Positions 8,665-16,749 of a DNA stretch of 64,000 bases are shown here, piece by piece. The notes under the pieces were generated by a model that saw only the letters and a program-made list of their open reading frames with translations, was not told the origin of the DNA and did not search any database. This stretch comes from Lachnospiraceae bacterium (GTDB lineage: Bacteria > Bacillota > Clostridia > Lachnospirales > Lachnospiraceae). The stretch spans positions 1-64,000 of the forward strand of contig CABJBK010000006.1 of NCBI GenBank assembly GCA_902363825.1. The letters are read 5' to 3'. Every line of letters begins with the position of its first letter. Positions within the stretch are counted from its first letter, which is position 1. A program made the position numbers and the translations under genes.

Positions 8665-9171
8665 ATGATTTCATTACAGATTACGGACGTCAAAGATTTT
8701 ATGGCAAAGCTCTTAAAAACAGATTTATTTGATCATTTTCTCATGCCGGAGGCCGTGATCACCACCTCCGTCACCTGTCACATTGACGGCACGTTAAATA
8801 CTTCCTTTTTCACGACGGACGAACTCGACATCCTCGGACTGAACGGACTCTCGACCGCGCCGTTTTCCCTGTTCCGGTCGAACTGTTTTGACCTGATCAA
8901 AGGGAAGCACACCCCTTCTTATTTTAAATTTGTATTCATGCTCTCTCCGGAAAATTTAAAAAATACACTCGTTCATTCTGGAAGTTCTCTTTCCGAGAAT
9001 GACATTTCGGGCGCTTATCTGAATCTGCATTTTAAGGATCAGGTACTCACCTGTACGACAGGGGTCTCCTACCGCGTCTTTTCCATGGATCGTTCCTTTG
9101 AAAATGCGTGGGACGAACTGGTCTGCCGTTTTCTGAAAAATCACGGAATCTGCCACGAAATACTTTCTTAA
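8665..9171 (+). CDS. DUF5721 family protein
   Basis: A 168-residue protein that I recognise as the DUF5721 type found in Lachnospiraceae; its function is not known. It starts MISLQITDVKDFMAKLL, then a Thr/Ser-rich stretch (TTSVTCHIDGTLNTSFF). It has no signal peptide or membrane segment, so it is cytoplasmic. Near the C-terminus is DRSFENAWDELVCRFLKNHGI. The ATG at 8665 follows gcaggaggaatttt. It has its own promoter and is followed by a cold-shock gene 82 bases later with a separate promoter. Family name is from memory of the N-terminal pattern. Confidence 0.7.
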   Translation: MISLQITDVKDFMAKLLKTDLFDHFLMPEAVITTSVTCHIDGTLNTSFFTTDELDILGLNGLSTAPFSLFRSNCFDLIKGKHTPSYFKFVFMLSPENLKNTLVHSGSSLSENDISGAYLNLHFKDQVLTCTTGVSYRVFSMDRSFENAWDELVCRFLKNHGICHEILS

Positions 9172-9176
9172 TTTCC

Positions 9177-9205
9177 TTTACTTTTGGAATGATGTATGCT
9201 ATTCT
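9177..9205 (+). promoter_or_regulatory. Promoter for the cold-shock protein gene
   Basis: TTTACT (9177-9182), a 17-base spacer and an extended -10 TGC TATTCT (9200-9205). The leader to the start codon is about 45 bases, much shorter than the cspA leader of enterics. Confidence 0.5.
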
Positions 9206-9253
9206 GAACCTGTGTCAAAAATGGCATGATATATTAATTTTGGAGGTACTGAA

Positions 9254-9451
9254 ATGAAAGGTACAGTTAAGTGGTTCAACAATCAGAAGGGTTACGGATT
9301 CATTTCCGACGAAGAAGGAAAAGATGTATTCGTACACTACTCAGGACTGAACATGGAAGGATTCAAATCCTTAGAAGAGGGCGCTAACGTAGAATTCGAT
9401 GTTACAGAAGGCGCAAAAGGTCCTCAGGCTGTCAACGTAACAGTCTGCTAA
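9254..9451 (+). CDS. Cold-shock domain protein (CspA family)
   Basis: A 65-residue single cold-shock domain, the usual length. It binds single-stranded RNA/DNA and melts RNA secondary structure. RNP1 (KGYGFIS, residues ~16-22) and RNP2 (DVFVHYSGL, ~29-37) are intact. It starts [15 protein letters not shown], as in the family. ATG at 9254 has tggaggt seven bases upstream. It is monocistronic, with a strong bidirectional terminator at 9554-9606 after ~100 bases of AT-rich sequence. Confidence 0.96.
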   Translation: MKGTVKWFNNQKGYGFISDEEGKDVFVHYSGLNMEGFKSLEEGANVEFDVTEGAKGPQAVNVTVC

Positions 9452-9553
9452 ACAATTTTAATCAGCCCGTTTTTTTCAATGTACCTTTCTCTGTAATATA
9501 GAATTTCGATTTTTTATTAGGACTAAGATATAAGGAACAAAAATGTGATTAAT

Positions 9554-9606
9554 AAAAAAAGGCTTTGCCACTCCGGTTTGAAACCGGATGACAAACGCCT
9601 TTTTTT
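9554..9606. terminator. Bidirectional terminator between csp and lspA
   Basis: A long hairpin (aggctttg..ccggttt/aaaccgg..caaacgcct) has A-run and T-run flanks on both sides, serving the rightward cold-shock gene and the leftward lspA gene, whose stop it overlaps. Confidence 0.85.
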
Positions 9607-10060
9607 ATTTTTCCTTTTTCCCGAACAGCACAAGCAGCAGAGCCCCCGCGAACACGAAGAAATCCGATACATTAAAGATAATGCCGGACAGCCGCCTGGA
9701 TCTGGTTTTAAAACTAAAATAGTCCACAACATGTCCTTTTTTCACGCGGTCATAAAGGTTGCTCGCGCCTCCCCCAAGTATCATGGCGAGCGCCGTTTTC
9801 ACGCCTTTGTCCCCTCTTCTTGATAACAGGGTAAAAAAGCTCCCTCCTGCCGCCGCCATAAGCAGGGTCTGGATCTGCCGCATACGCTCCGGCTTTTTTG
9901 CCAGGAAATTAAGTGCGGCTCCCTTGTTATAATACTTACGGATAATGACCTTTCCTTTTAAAATGGGAGTCTCTTCCATCAGCTCGCGGTTCTTATCCAC
10001 ATAACGTTTGATAAAACAGTCAAGCCCGAAAATGCCTGCTATGATCCCGAGATATATCAT
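9605..10060 (-). CDS. lspA: Signal peptidase II-like protein (LspA family)
   Basis: A 151-residue membrane protein of the lipoprotein signal peptidase family, which cuts signal peptides before the lipobox Cys. Motifs are recognisable but divergent: YYNKGAALNF near residue 55 (family NxGAAF), GGGASNLYDRVKKGHVVDYF near 100 (first catalytic Asp in LYDR) and FNVSDFFVFAGALL near 127 (second Asp). The start at 10060 was chosen because aggaggga precedes it and the ATG overlaps the MYG1 stop (ATGA), implying translational coupling. Only three clear membrane segments are visible, fewer than the usual four. It could be a second, specialised LspA. Confidence 0.8.
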   Translation of the reverse strand: MIYLGIIAGIFGLDCFIKRYVDKNRELMEETPILKGKVIIRKYYNKGAALNFLAKKPERMRQIQTLLMAAAGGSFFTLLSRRGDKGVKTALAMILGGGASNLYDRVKKGHVVDYFSFKTRSRRLSGIIFNVSDFFVFAGALLLVLFGKKEK

Positions 10061-10989
10061 CTGACGTCCCTCCTGCTCTTCTTCTTTCGAAATGCCTTTT
10101 TTACGCGCATCCAGAAGATCCGGCTCTTTTTCTCCTTCTCCCTGCTCACGCGGCACGCAAGAATGGCGTCCTCTTTTTCATCAGCTGTCAGCATAAAGCC
10201 GGTCTTATGACAGAAGCGCAGCGATGCGATCCCGGAAATTTCCGCAAGCTCCTTATCGCGCTTTCCGTACCACTCCGCGGGAAACGGACATTTGGTTTCC
10301 TTTAAGACGGAATCTTTGACGCTCATCGCGCAATAGCCTCCGCGGTTGGACGGAAATACCACAAACGCGATTCCCTCTTCTTTCTCCACCGCCTTTTTCC
10401 ACGGAAGATACTGATCCATCACAAGGATCCCGTCCGATGCCTGCGCCAGATACGGTTTTACCGCCTCGTCCGCGCGTATATTGCTCTTAATATAAGAGAA
10501 CTTTCGTTCCAGGATCTGCTCCGCGAAATCTGCCGCCCGAAGGAACGCGGCATCCGTATCCTCGTCTGCATCCCAGACCGGATTAAAATCCGCAATCAGA
10601 GAAGCGATCTCATCCGGCTCTCCGGTATTGTCGTTTTGATCCAGGGGCTGGACAAAACGGAAATCAAATTTTTCCGCCTGCTTCTCATCTCCGAGTACCG
10701 CCGTGCCAAGCTGCTGCCACAACAGCCCAAACGCGGCATACGGCACACCGTTTTCCCTCTTTTTCTCATCGTTCCCATGGTGGTCAAACGCGCCTCCTCC
10801 GATATCAAAGACGATCCCGGTAAAATCCTGTGGCACCTCATTGCCGCGTCTCACGAGAAGTCCCGGATGGATCATGCGAAGCAGCGCATAGGAAAACACA
10901 TCATCCGCATGAAATTTTCCTCCGTGTGTGAATACGCAGTCGGTCTGCCTTAACTGTTCTGTCAGCTCATTTTCCATATATAATTCCAT
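10057..10989 (-). CDS. MYG1 family protein (predicted metal-dependent hydrolase)
   Basis: A 310-residue protein of the MYG1/UPF0160 family, related to DHH phosphoesterases; eukaryotic MYG1 is a 3'-5' RNA exonuclease. Visible motifs: FTHGGKFHADDVFSYALLR near residue 20 and VFDIGGGAFDHHG near 60, the metal-binding His/Asp set. The central region has QPLDQNDNTGEPDEIA, also typical. The C-terminal 30 residues are very basic (RVKKAFRKKKSRRD). The start at 10989 has ggaagag upstream. The stop overlaps the lspA start by four bases. Confidence 0.85.
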   Translation of the reverse strand: MELYMENELTEQLRQTDCVFTHGGKFHADDVFSYALLRMIHPGLLVRRGNEVPQDFTGIVFDIGGGAFDHHGNDEKKRENGVPYAAFGLLWQQLGTAVLGDEKQAEKFDFRFVQPLDQNDNTGEPDEIASLIADFNPVWDADEDTDAAFLRAADFAEQILERKFSYIKSNIRADEAVKPYLAQASDGILVMDQYLPWKKAVEKEEGIAFVVFPSNRGGYCAMSVKDSVLKETKCPFPAEWYGKRDKELAEISGIASLRFCHKTGFMLTADEKEDAILACRVSREKEKKSRIFWMRVKKAFRKKKSRRDVR

Positions 10990-11011
10990 TTTTTCTCTTC
11001 CTTTGTCTTAC

Positions 11012-12706
11012 CTAAAGTACCCTTAGTTTATTCAAGGCTTCGTAGATATCCAGCACCCCGTACCCCCACTCTTTGTTCGGATAGGTTCTGCCCTCTTCCC
11101 GCCTCGCTCCACGCAGGATATAATTTTTAATATTTACACTGTTGACATTTCTGGCATACTGCCGTTTGATCGCCCACTCGAGCAAAAGCGCGCTTCCTCC
11201 CGCCGCGACTGCCGCCGCCGCGGAAGTGCCGGTTCTTGTCGTATAGCGGTTTCTAAGATCCGGTCCGTATACATTTACCCCGGGTGCCACATAATCCGGC
11301 TTGATGTCACCTACCGCAGTAAATCCTCTGCTTGAATCCAAAAACAGGCTTCCCGTCTGTACATCATAAGCACCCGCTGTCATCGGTACTTCCGCTGTGG
11401 ACGGCACTGTAAGCGTCACATCGGGACTGGAACGCAGAAAGATCACGTCACCGCTCATAAACTGCCTGAGCGGAAGCCAGATATGATAATGTCCCTCCAC
11501 GATGCTGTCCTCCGCATAGACCACGATCTCCCAGAGTCCGCGCGTTGGGCGGTCAAACCGGAAAAACACCAGCAGATCGCCGCTCCGCACTCCGACCATC
11601 TGATATTCCACGCTGACCACCGTCTCTTCAAAAATGAACTGGTACTCCACGCGGTTGCGCTGCATGACCGGGATCCGCCGGATCTGTTCCCCGGTCGGCG
11701 ATATGATCGCGACGGAATAAAGCTCCGGTGCTTTCGCCCAGAGTTCCGCCGTGAATCCCCGGACATTTTCTCCCACATTGACCTCAACGGTCTCGGAATC
11801 CCCATGTTTCATGATCGTTCCGTAGTAATGATGTCTCGCGTTCGCTTCATTTCCTGCCGCGATCACCACGACATGATTTTTCAGGGTCGCAATCTCGTTT
11901 AGATACATGCAAAGCGGGCTGGTTCCGCCATGGCTTCCCATACTCGTGCCAAGCCCGATACAGAGCACCAGCGGACGGTTTTCTTCTAACGCCAGTTTAT
12001 TCAGATACGCGATCGCTGCCATCACATCATTTTCCTGATATGCGACCGCGTCAGACGGGATAAAATAAAAATCACGGATGTTCTGCTTTGCCGGCTTTAA
12101 CTTTACCACTGCGATATCCGCATAGGGCGCCGCACCGGAAAAATCGCCCGGCACATCCTCCGATCCCGCCGCAACTCCGGCAAGAAACGTTCCGTGCCCA
12201 TCCTCGTCTACCGACGGCACGAAAGCAAGCGGATCTTCACTGCGAAGCGCCGCATTGATCTCCTCCGTCCGATACTCGCTTCCATACAAAAAGCCCTCCG
12301 GCTGCCTGCCATCCCGGATCGTCTGATCCCAGATACTCACAATGCGGCTGCTTGCCGGTCCGTTTTGAAACACCGGATTCTGATAATCGATCCCGGTGTC
12401 CAGAAAGCCGAGAAGGATACCCTCTCCTTTCAGCGAAAGCGTTGGCTGATTCTGCACCTTTAAGATCCCGCTGCCAGATAACGCCGCGTCATCCATTAGC
12501 GTAAAGCACTGCGGGATGGCGGAATAGGTATAATCCGTAATATTTAAATCCGGCAGACGCTCTCTGTTGAAATATCCGATACTGTACGCAACATTGATCT
12601 CCTGCCTGCAGTCCGCCGGGATCACCGATGTATTGGCACCGATACTCCCGTACTCTATGATAAGGTCATAATAATCCTCCGAATAAACTGCCTCTTTGCA
12701 ATCCAT
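11012..12706 (-). CDS. S8 family serine peptidase (subtilisin-like)
   Basis: A 564-residue subtilisin-family protein without a signal peptide. All three catalytic positions are present: Asp in LGFLDTGIDY near residue 105, His in DEDGHGTFLAG near 175, and Ser in TRTGTSAAAAVAAGG near 500. The last motif replaces the usual GTSMAAP with GTSAAAA. The oxyanion Asn is in VVIAAGNEANA. A ~120-residue insertion between His and Ser regions makes it resemble the Csp-type clostridial S8 proteins connected with spore germination, but catalysis seems intact here. It lies 22 bases upstream of the MYG1 gene, in the same direction. Start ATG at 12706 is inferred; no strong ribosome site is seen. Confidence 0.85.
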   Translation of the reverse strand: MDCKEAVYSEDYYDLIIEYGSIGANTSVIPADCRQEINVAYSIGYFNRERLPDLNITDYTYSAIPQCFTLMDDAALSGSGILKVQNQPTLSLKGEGILLGFLDTGIDYQNPVFQNGPASSRIVSIWDQTIRDGRQPEGFLYGSEYRTEEINAALRSEDPLAFVPSVDEDGHGTFLAGVAAGSEDVPGDFSGAAPYADIAVVKLKPAKQNIRDFYFIPSDAVAYQENDVMAAIAYLNKLALEENRPLVLCIGLGTSMGSHGGTSPLCMYLNEIATLKNHVVVIAAGNEANARHHYYGTIMKHGDSETVEVNVGENVRGFTAELWAKAPELYSVAIISPTGEQIRRIPVMQRNRVEYQFIFEETVVSVEYQMVGVRSGDLLVFFRFDRPTRGLWEIVVYAEDSIVEGHYHIWLPLRQFMSGDVIFLRSSPDVTLTVPSTAEVPMTAGAYDVQTGSLFLDSSRGFTAVGDIKPDYVAPGVNVYGPDLRNRYTTRTGTSAAAAVAAGGSALLLEWAIKRQYARNVNSVNIKNYILRGARREEGRTYPNKEWGYGVLDIYEALNKLRVL

Positions 12707-12781
12707 ACACGCCGTTTCCTTTTTTGCAACCTGCTCTCCTATGTATATGTATGCAGAAGCGAAAAAAAGTGAACCGGCTTT

Positions 12782-14377
12782 TTACACCTGGCAGATGACT
12801 AACACGTCTCCCTCTTTGATCTTCGTGGAACCGTTTGGAATGATGACCTCCTCGCCCCGCTTCAAAAGCAGCACCAGTTTTTCTTCCCCGAGCTTTAACG
12901 CCGCGATCGTCTCTCCGATCAGCGAACTGTCCTTTTCGATCGTCCGCTCCGCAAGGCACAGGCCCAGATTTTCCTCCGGCGAAAGCGCACTCAATACCAC
13001 AATATCTCCCGACAGAAGAACGGTACTTCCATTCGGCACGATACGCTCTTCCCCGCGCAGAACGAGCACCACTAACACATCCGGCAGCGAAAGGATATCC
13101 ATGATCTTTTTGCCTGCCCACGGATGGTTTTTGCGTATCGCGATCTTGATAAATTCCACCGGCATCTCATCCGAATAGTCACTGAATGTCTTCATGACGT
13201 TGCCCGTATCATCGATCATGTCAAGCTTCTTTGCGACCAGTCCGAGCAGCGAGCCCTGGATGCTGATGGAAAAGAGCACGATAAAGATCACAATATGGAA
13301 TACATCATTTTTGGTATATGCCGGACTCACCGTTGCCATGATCGCGAATACGATGGACGCCGCGCCGCGAAGTCCCGACCACGAAACCAGAAGCTGCTGG
13401 CGGATCGGTGCCTTAAACGGCGAAAGGATCGCGAACACCGAAACCGGTCTTGCCACGAAGGTCAGAAATACCGCGATCGCAAGCGCATACGGCAGGATCT
13501 GCGGCAGCTGCGACGGGAACGATAAAAGTCCGAGCAGAAAGAAGATCAGCATCTGCATCAGCCCGGTGATCCCGTCAAAAAAATGCACCAGGGATTTTTT
13601 GTTGGTGAGCGGCTGATTCCCAAGGATGATACCCGCTATATAAGTGCTTAAATATCCGTTTCCTCCAAGCAGCGACGCAAGCGCGTACGCCACAAGTGCC
13701 ATGCAAAAGACAAAGATCGTATCAAATCCGTCTGTCGCAAACTGCACTTTCTTTAAGATAAACGCTGCGCCAAGCGCCACAAGTACTCCGACGCATATTC
13801 CAAACACAAGCTGCGCAAATATCATCCATACCAGTTCACCCCCGCTGAATTTTCCACTCATGACCGTCAGAATGATCACGGTCATCATATACGAGCAGGG
13901 ATCATTGCTTCCGCTCTCAACTTCCAGCATGGAAGCGGTATTATATTTTAAGTTCAGCCTTTTGGAACGGAGGATGGAAAACACGGACGCCGCATCGGTG
14001 GAACTTATGACGGCTCCGATCAGCATGCTTTCTAAAAATTCAAAGTGAAGCAGATAATGGCAGAACAGCCCAACCAGAAGTGCCGTCAGAAATACCCCGG
14101 CTGTTGAAAGCAGCACCGCCCTTCCTGCCACCGGCCTCGCCTGCTTAAAACTTGTTCCGAAACCACCGTAAAACATGATAAAGATGAGCGATATGGAACA
14201 CACCTGTTCCGCGATCTCAAAATTGTCAAACGGGATCTTCAAAATTCCATCCGTGCCAAACAACATGCCAAGCAGAATAAATGCCAAAAGCATCGGCACC
14301 CCGATCTTTCCGGACAGTTTATTGAGCGAAAGGCATAACAGTATGACTGCTGCAACTAATAAAATATAATCTGTCAT
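12782..14377 (-). CDS. Potassium/proton antiporter (CvrA/NhaP2 type) with C-terminal TrkA-C domains
   Basis: A 531-residue inner-membrane cation/H+ antiporter. Residues ~1-395 contain about 12 hydrophobic segments, with the acidic transport-site motif SSTDAASVFSILRSK near 130 and ESGSNDPCSYMM near 155, as in CPA-family exchangers. Residues ~400-531 form two RCK_C/TrkA-C modules (WAGKKIMDILSLPDVLVVLV and SLIGETIAALKLGEEKLVLL), each ending in 'G(S)T..L..GD', the usual ligand-regulated gate. K+/H+ or Na+/H+ specificity cannot be decided. The ATG at 14377 is preceded by gggggaaatg. It starts 75 bases after the clpX stop, separated by a hairpin. Confidence 0.88.
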   Translation of the reverse strand: MTDYILLVAAVILLCLSLNKLSGKIGVPMLLAFILLGMLFGTDGILKIPFDNFEIAEQVCSISLIFIMFYGGFGTSFKQARPVAGRAVLLSTAGVFLTALLVGLFCHYLLHFEFLESMLIGAVISSTDAASVFSILRSKRLNLKYNTASMLEVESGSNDPCSYMMTVIILTVMSGKFSGGELVWMIFAQLVFGICVGVLVALGAAFILKKVQFATDGFDTIFVFCMALVAYALASLLGGNGYLSTYIAGIILGNQPLTNKKSLVHFFDGITGLMQMLIFFLLGLLSFPSQLPQILPYALAIAVFLTFVARPVSVFAILSPFKAPIRQQLLVSWSGLRGAASIVFAIMATVSPAYTKNDVFHIVIFIVLFSISIQGSLLGLVAKKLDMIDDTGNVMKTFSDYSDEMPVEFIKIAIRKNHPWAGKKIMDILSLPDVLVVLVLRGEERIVPNGSTVLLSGDIVVLSALSPEENLGLCLAERTIEKDSSLIGETIAALKLGEEKLVLLLKRGEEVIIPNGSTKIKEGDVLVICQV

Positions 14378-14410
14378 TCATTTCCCCCTTTTTGTTTTTT
14401 AGTATAACAT

Positions 14411-14450
14411 AAGCCGCAGGGGCTCTGCAAATGCCTCCTGCGGCTTTTTT
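14411..14450. terminator. Hairpin between clpX and the antiporter gene
   Basis: A 9-bp GC-rich stem (14412-14420 with 14437-14445). The T-run is on the plus strand; on the minus strand, where clpX transcription arrives, the stem is followed only by ttatgttat. It is a weak terminator or an RNA stabiliser for clpX mRNA. Confidence 0.45.
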
Positions 14451-14452
14451 CT

Positions 14453-15892
14453 TTACATATTATGATCTTCAAGCTCCGCGCATCCACGCATCGCGATCAG
14501 CGGACCACCCTTTTTTTCCACATAATCTCTGGTGATCGTGACTTTTCCAATGTTGTCGTCTTTCGGAACCTCATACATGATGTCCAGCATAAATTCCTCG
14601 ATGATCGCACGCAGCGCCCGCGCGCCGACTTTCTTTTCCTTCGCCTTCTTTGCGATCGCATAAAGCGCGTCATCCTCAAAGGAGAGTTCCACTTCATCGA
14701 GCGCAAGCAGTTTTCTGTACTGCTTTAAGATCGCGTTTTTCGGCTCCTTCAGGATCCGGACTAACATTTCTTCGGTCAGCGCGTCCAACGTAAAGATGAC
14801 CGGCAGACGTCCGATGAATTCCGGGATCATTCCAAATTTGCGGATATCCTCCACCGTTACCTGGCGGAGCAGATTCTCATCCTCATCATATTTGTCCTTC
14901 AGATCTGCCTTAAATCCGATCGATGCCTCTTTGTTCAGACGTTCTTTGATGACATCTTCCAGTCCCGGGAACGCACCGCCGCAGATAAAGAGGATGTTTT
15001 TGGTGTTTACCATGGTCATCGGAACCATCGCATTTTTGCTGCTCGCTCCGACCGGAACTTCCACTTCCGCTCCCTCTAAGAGCTTTAACATTCCCTGCTG
15101 TACGGATTCCCCGCTGACATCTCTCTGGTTGGTATTTTTCTTTTTCGCGATCTTATCGATCTCGTCGATAAAGATGATCCCGCGTTCCGCCTTGTCCACA
15201 TCATTTCCGGCTGCGGCAAGCAGTTTTGAGACAACGCTTTCGATATCATCACCGATATAGCCGGCTTCTGTCAGGGAAGTCGCGTCCGTGATTGCAAGCG
15301 GCACATCTAGGAGCTTTGCGAGCGTCTTTACCAGATAGGTTTTTCCACATCCGGTCGGTCCGATCATAAGCATGTTGGATTTTTCGATCTCAATCTCGTC
15401 TTTGGTATCTGCCGCAACACGCTTATAGTGATTGTACACCGCAACAGAAATGACTTTCTTCGCGTGCTCCTGTCCCACCACATACTCGTCAAGCTTTGCC
15501 TTGATCTTGTGCGGCGCCGGGATCGCGTGGATATCAAGCACCGGTTCGCTCTGTTCTTTCGGCTTTTTCTTTTTTACCTTCTGGTTATTCGGCATAAATC
15601 CCTGCATATCCGCCAGATTGATCATTCCAATGTTTGGCATGCCGCCACCCATGTTCATAAAATCGTTCATGTTAAGACCGGAGCCATTCATGCTGTCGAA
15701 TGTCTTTTGCATACAGTCCTGACAGATACAGATATTACTCGGGATATGGATCATCTTGCCTGCCACGCTCTCCGGGCGGCGGCAGATATAGCAGATGTCT
15801 TCATACTCGTCTTTGTCTTTGTTCGTATTGTCATTTGGTATATCGTTATGATCTGTATGGATCAGATCATCTTTGTTTTCATTTTCACTCAT
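14453..15892 (-). CDS. clpX: ATP-dependent Clp protease ATP-binding subunit ClpX
   Basis: A 479-residue AAA+ unfoldase, about 55 residues longer than usual ClpX. The N-terminal C4 zinc finger (CYICRR, then CICQDCMQK) is spread over ~30 residues. A Met/Gly/Asn-rich linker (MNDFMNMGGGMPNIGM) accounts for the extra length. The AAA+ core has Walker A GPTGCGKTYL, pore loop AGYIGDDIES and Walker B GIIFIDEIDK. The ClpP-docking IGF tripeptide is present in NKEASIGFKAD, so partnership with ClpP is expected, though clpP is not adjacent. lepB lies 34 bases upstream in the same direction. The Cys in Walker A (usual form GPTGSGKT) is a small oddity. Confidence 0.9.
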   Translation of the reverse strand: MSENENKDDLIHTDHNDIPNDNTNKDKDEYEDICYICRRPESVAGKMIHIPSNICICQDCMQKTFDSMNGSGLNMNDFMNMGGGMPNIGMINLADMQGFMPNNQKVKKKKPKEQSEPVLDIHAIPAPHKIKAKLDEYVVGQEHAKKVISVAVYNHYKRVAADTKDEIEIEKSNMLMIGPTGCGKTYLVKTLAKLLDVPLAITDATSLTEAGYIGDDIESVVSKLLAAAGNDVDKAERGIIFIDEIDKIAKKKNTNQRDVSGESVQQGMLKLLEGAEVEVPVGASSKNAMVPMTMVNTKNILFICGGAFPGLEDVIKERLNKEASIGFKADLKDKYDEDENLLRQVTVEDIRKFGMIPEFIGRLPVIFTLDALTEEMLVRILKEPKNAILKQYRKLLALDEVELSFEDDALYAIAKKAKEKKVGARALRAIIEEFMLDIMYEVPKDDNIGKVTITRDYVEKKGGPLIAMRGCAELEDHNM

Positions 15893-15926
15893 TCCAAGTA
15901 CCTCCAGTTTTCCTGCATGTTATGTT

Positions 15927-16571
15927 TTATCGGATCCATCCTACTTTAGGCCAGTATTTAAATTCTGCTTTTCCAAGGATCGCGTCCCTGCTCACATAGG
16001 AATACTTCTCCGCTTCCGACTCGGTCGCCGCGACGCCGTACTCCATCGCCTCATCTGCCCAGTACCGCGCATCCAGAGAAACATTTCTGTTATCCCCAAG
16101 CACCAGATAGGAGTCGTCCGGCACCTGAAACACATAGCCGTCGTTGTTTACGGTCCATTCCTCTTTCAGGTAATCCTCTTCCAGTGGCTCGCTTGCCCCA
16201 TCGATATAGATCCTGCCCTCGCGGATCTCCACGGTCTCGCCTGGAAGTCCGATCACGCGCTTGATAAAGCTCTGCGATTCATCCACCGGATAACGGAAGA
16301 TAATGACATCAAAACGCTTTGGTTCTTCCTTTAAATATGCCATCCTAAATCCAACCAGCCGGTCTCCCGGTTCAATCAGATTTTCCATGGAGGATGACGG
16401 CACTTCCGCATTTACGATAACGTATCTGCGCAAAAGAAAAGTACAGATCAAAATGATGAGGATCAGCTTGATCCAGCTTAGGATCTCTGTCTTAATCTCC
16501 TCGGCTGTCCATCTCTTTTTTCCGTTTTCACTGGTTTTTGGCTCGTTTTCGTATTCCTTCGTTTTTTTCAT
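15927..16571 (-). CDS. lepB: Signal peptidase I
   Basis: A 214-residue type I signal peptidase, cleaving Sec signal peptides outside the membrane. After a charged N-terminus there is one membrane segment (SWIKLILIILICTFLL, residues ~32-48). The catalytic Ser is in VPSSSMENLI and the general-base Lys in SFIKRVIGLPGE. The conserved LVLGDNRNVSLDARYW box follows. The start at 16571 was chosen since aggtg stands upstream and a basic N-terminus results; a 25-residue longer form has no ribosome site. It probably shares an mRNA with clpX. Confidence 0.92.
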   Translation of the reverse strand: MKKTKEYENEPKTSENGKKRWTAEEIKTEILSWIKLILIILICTFLLRRYVIVNAEVPSSSMENLIEPGDRLVGFRMAYLKEEPKRFDVIIFRYPVDESQSFIKRVIGLPGETVEIREGRIYIDGASEPLEEDYLKEEWTVNNDGYVFQVPDDSYLVLGDNRNVSLDARYWADEAMEYGVAATESEAEKYSYVSRDAILGKAEFKYWPKVGWIR

Positions 16572-16664
16572 ATTTGCACCTGATTCCCATCCAATAACCC
16601 TTTTCCCCAATTCCTGTCTTTCTATTATCACACAAAACCATGGCATTGTCTACGGAAAGAATGG

Positions 16665-16711
16665 AAAAGAAAATCGGACAGGCCGGTAATTTTTTCCGGT
16701 TTCTGTCCGAT
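16665..16711 (-). terminator. Terminator of the aspS-gatCAB operon
   Basis: On the minus strand atcggacag...ctgtccgat with an inner ccgg pair forms a long stem followed by T-rich sequence, about 40 bases after the gatB stop. Confidence 0.75.
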
Positions 16712-16749
16712 CTTCCATTTTTCTTTTTATTCTTTCTTCTTATTATATA

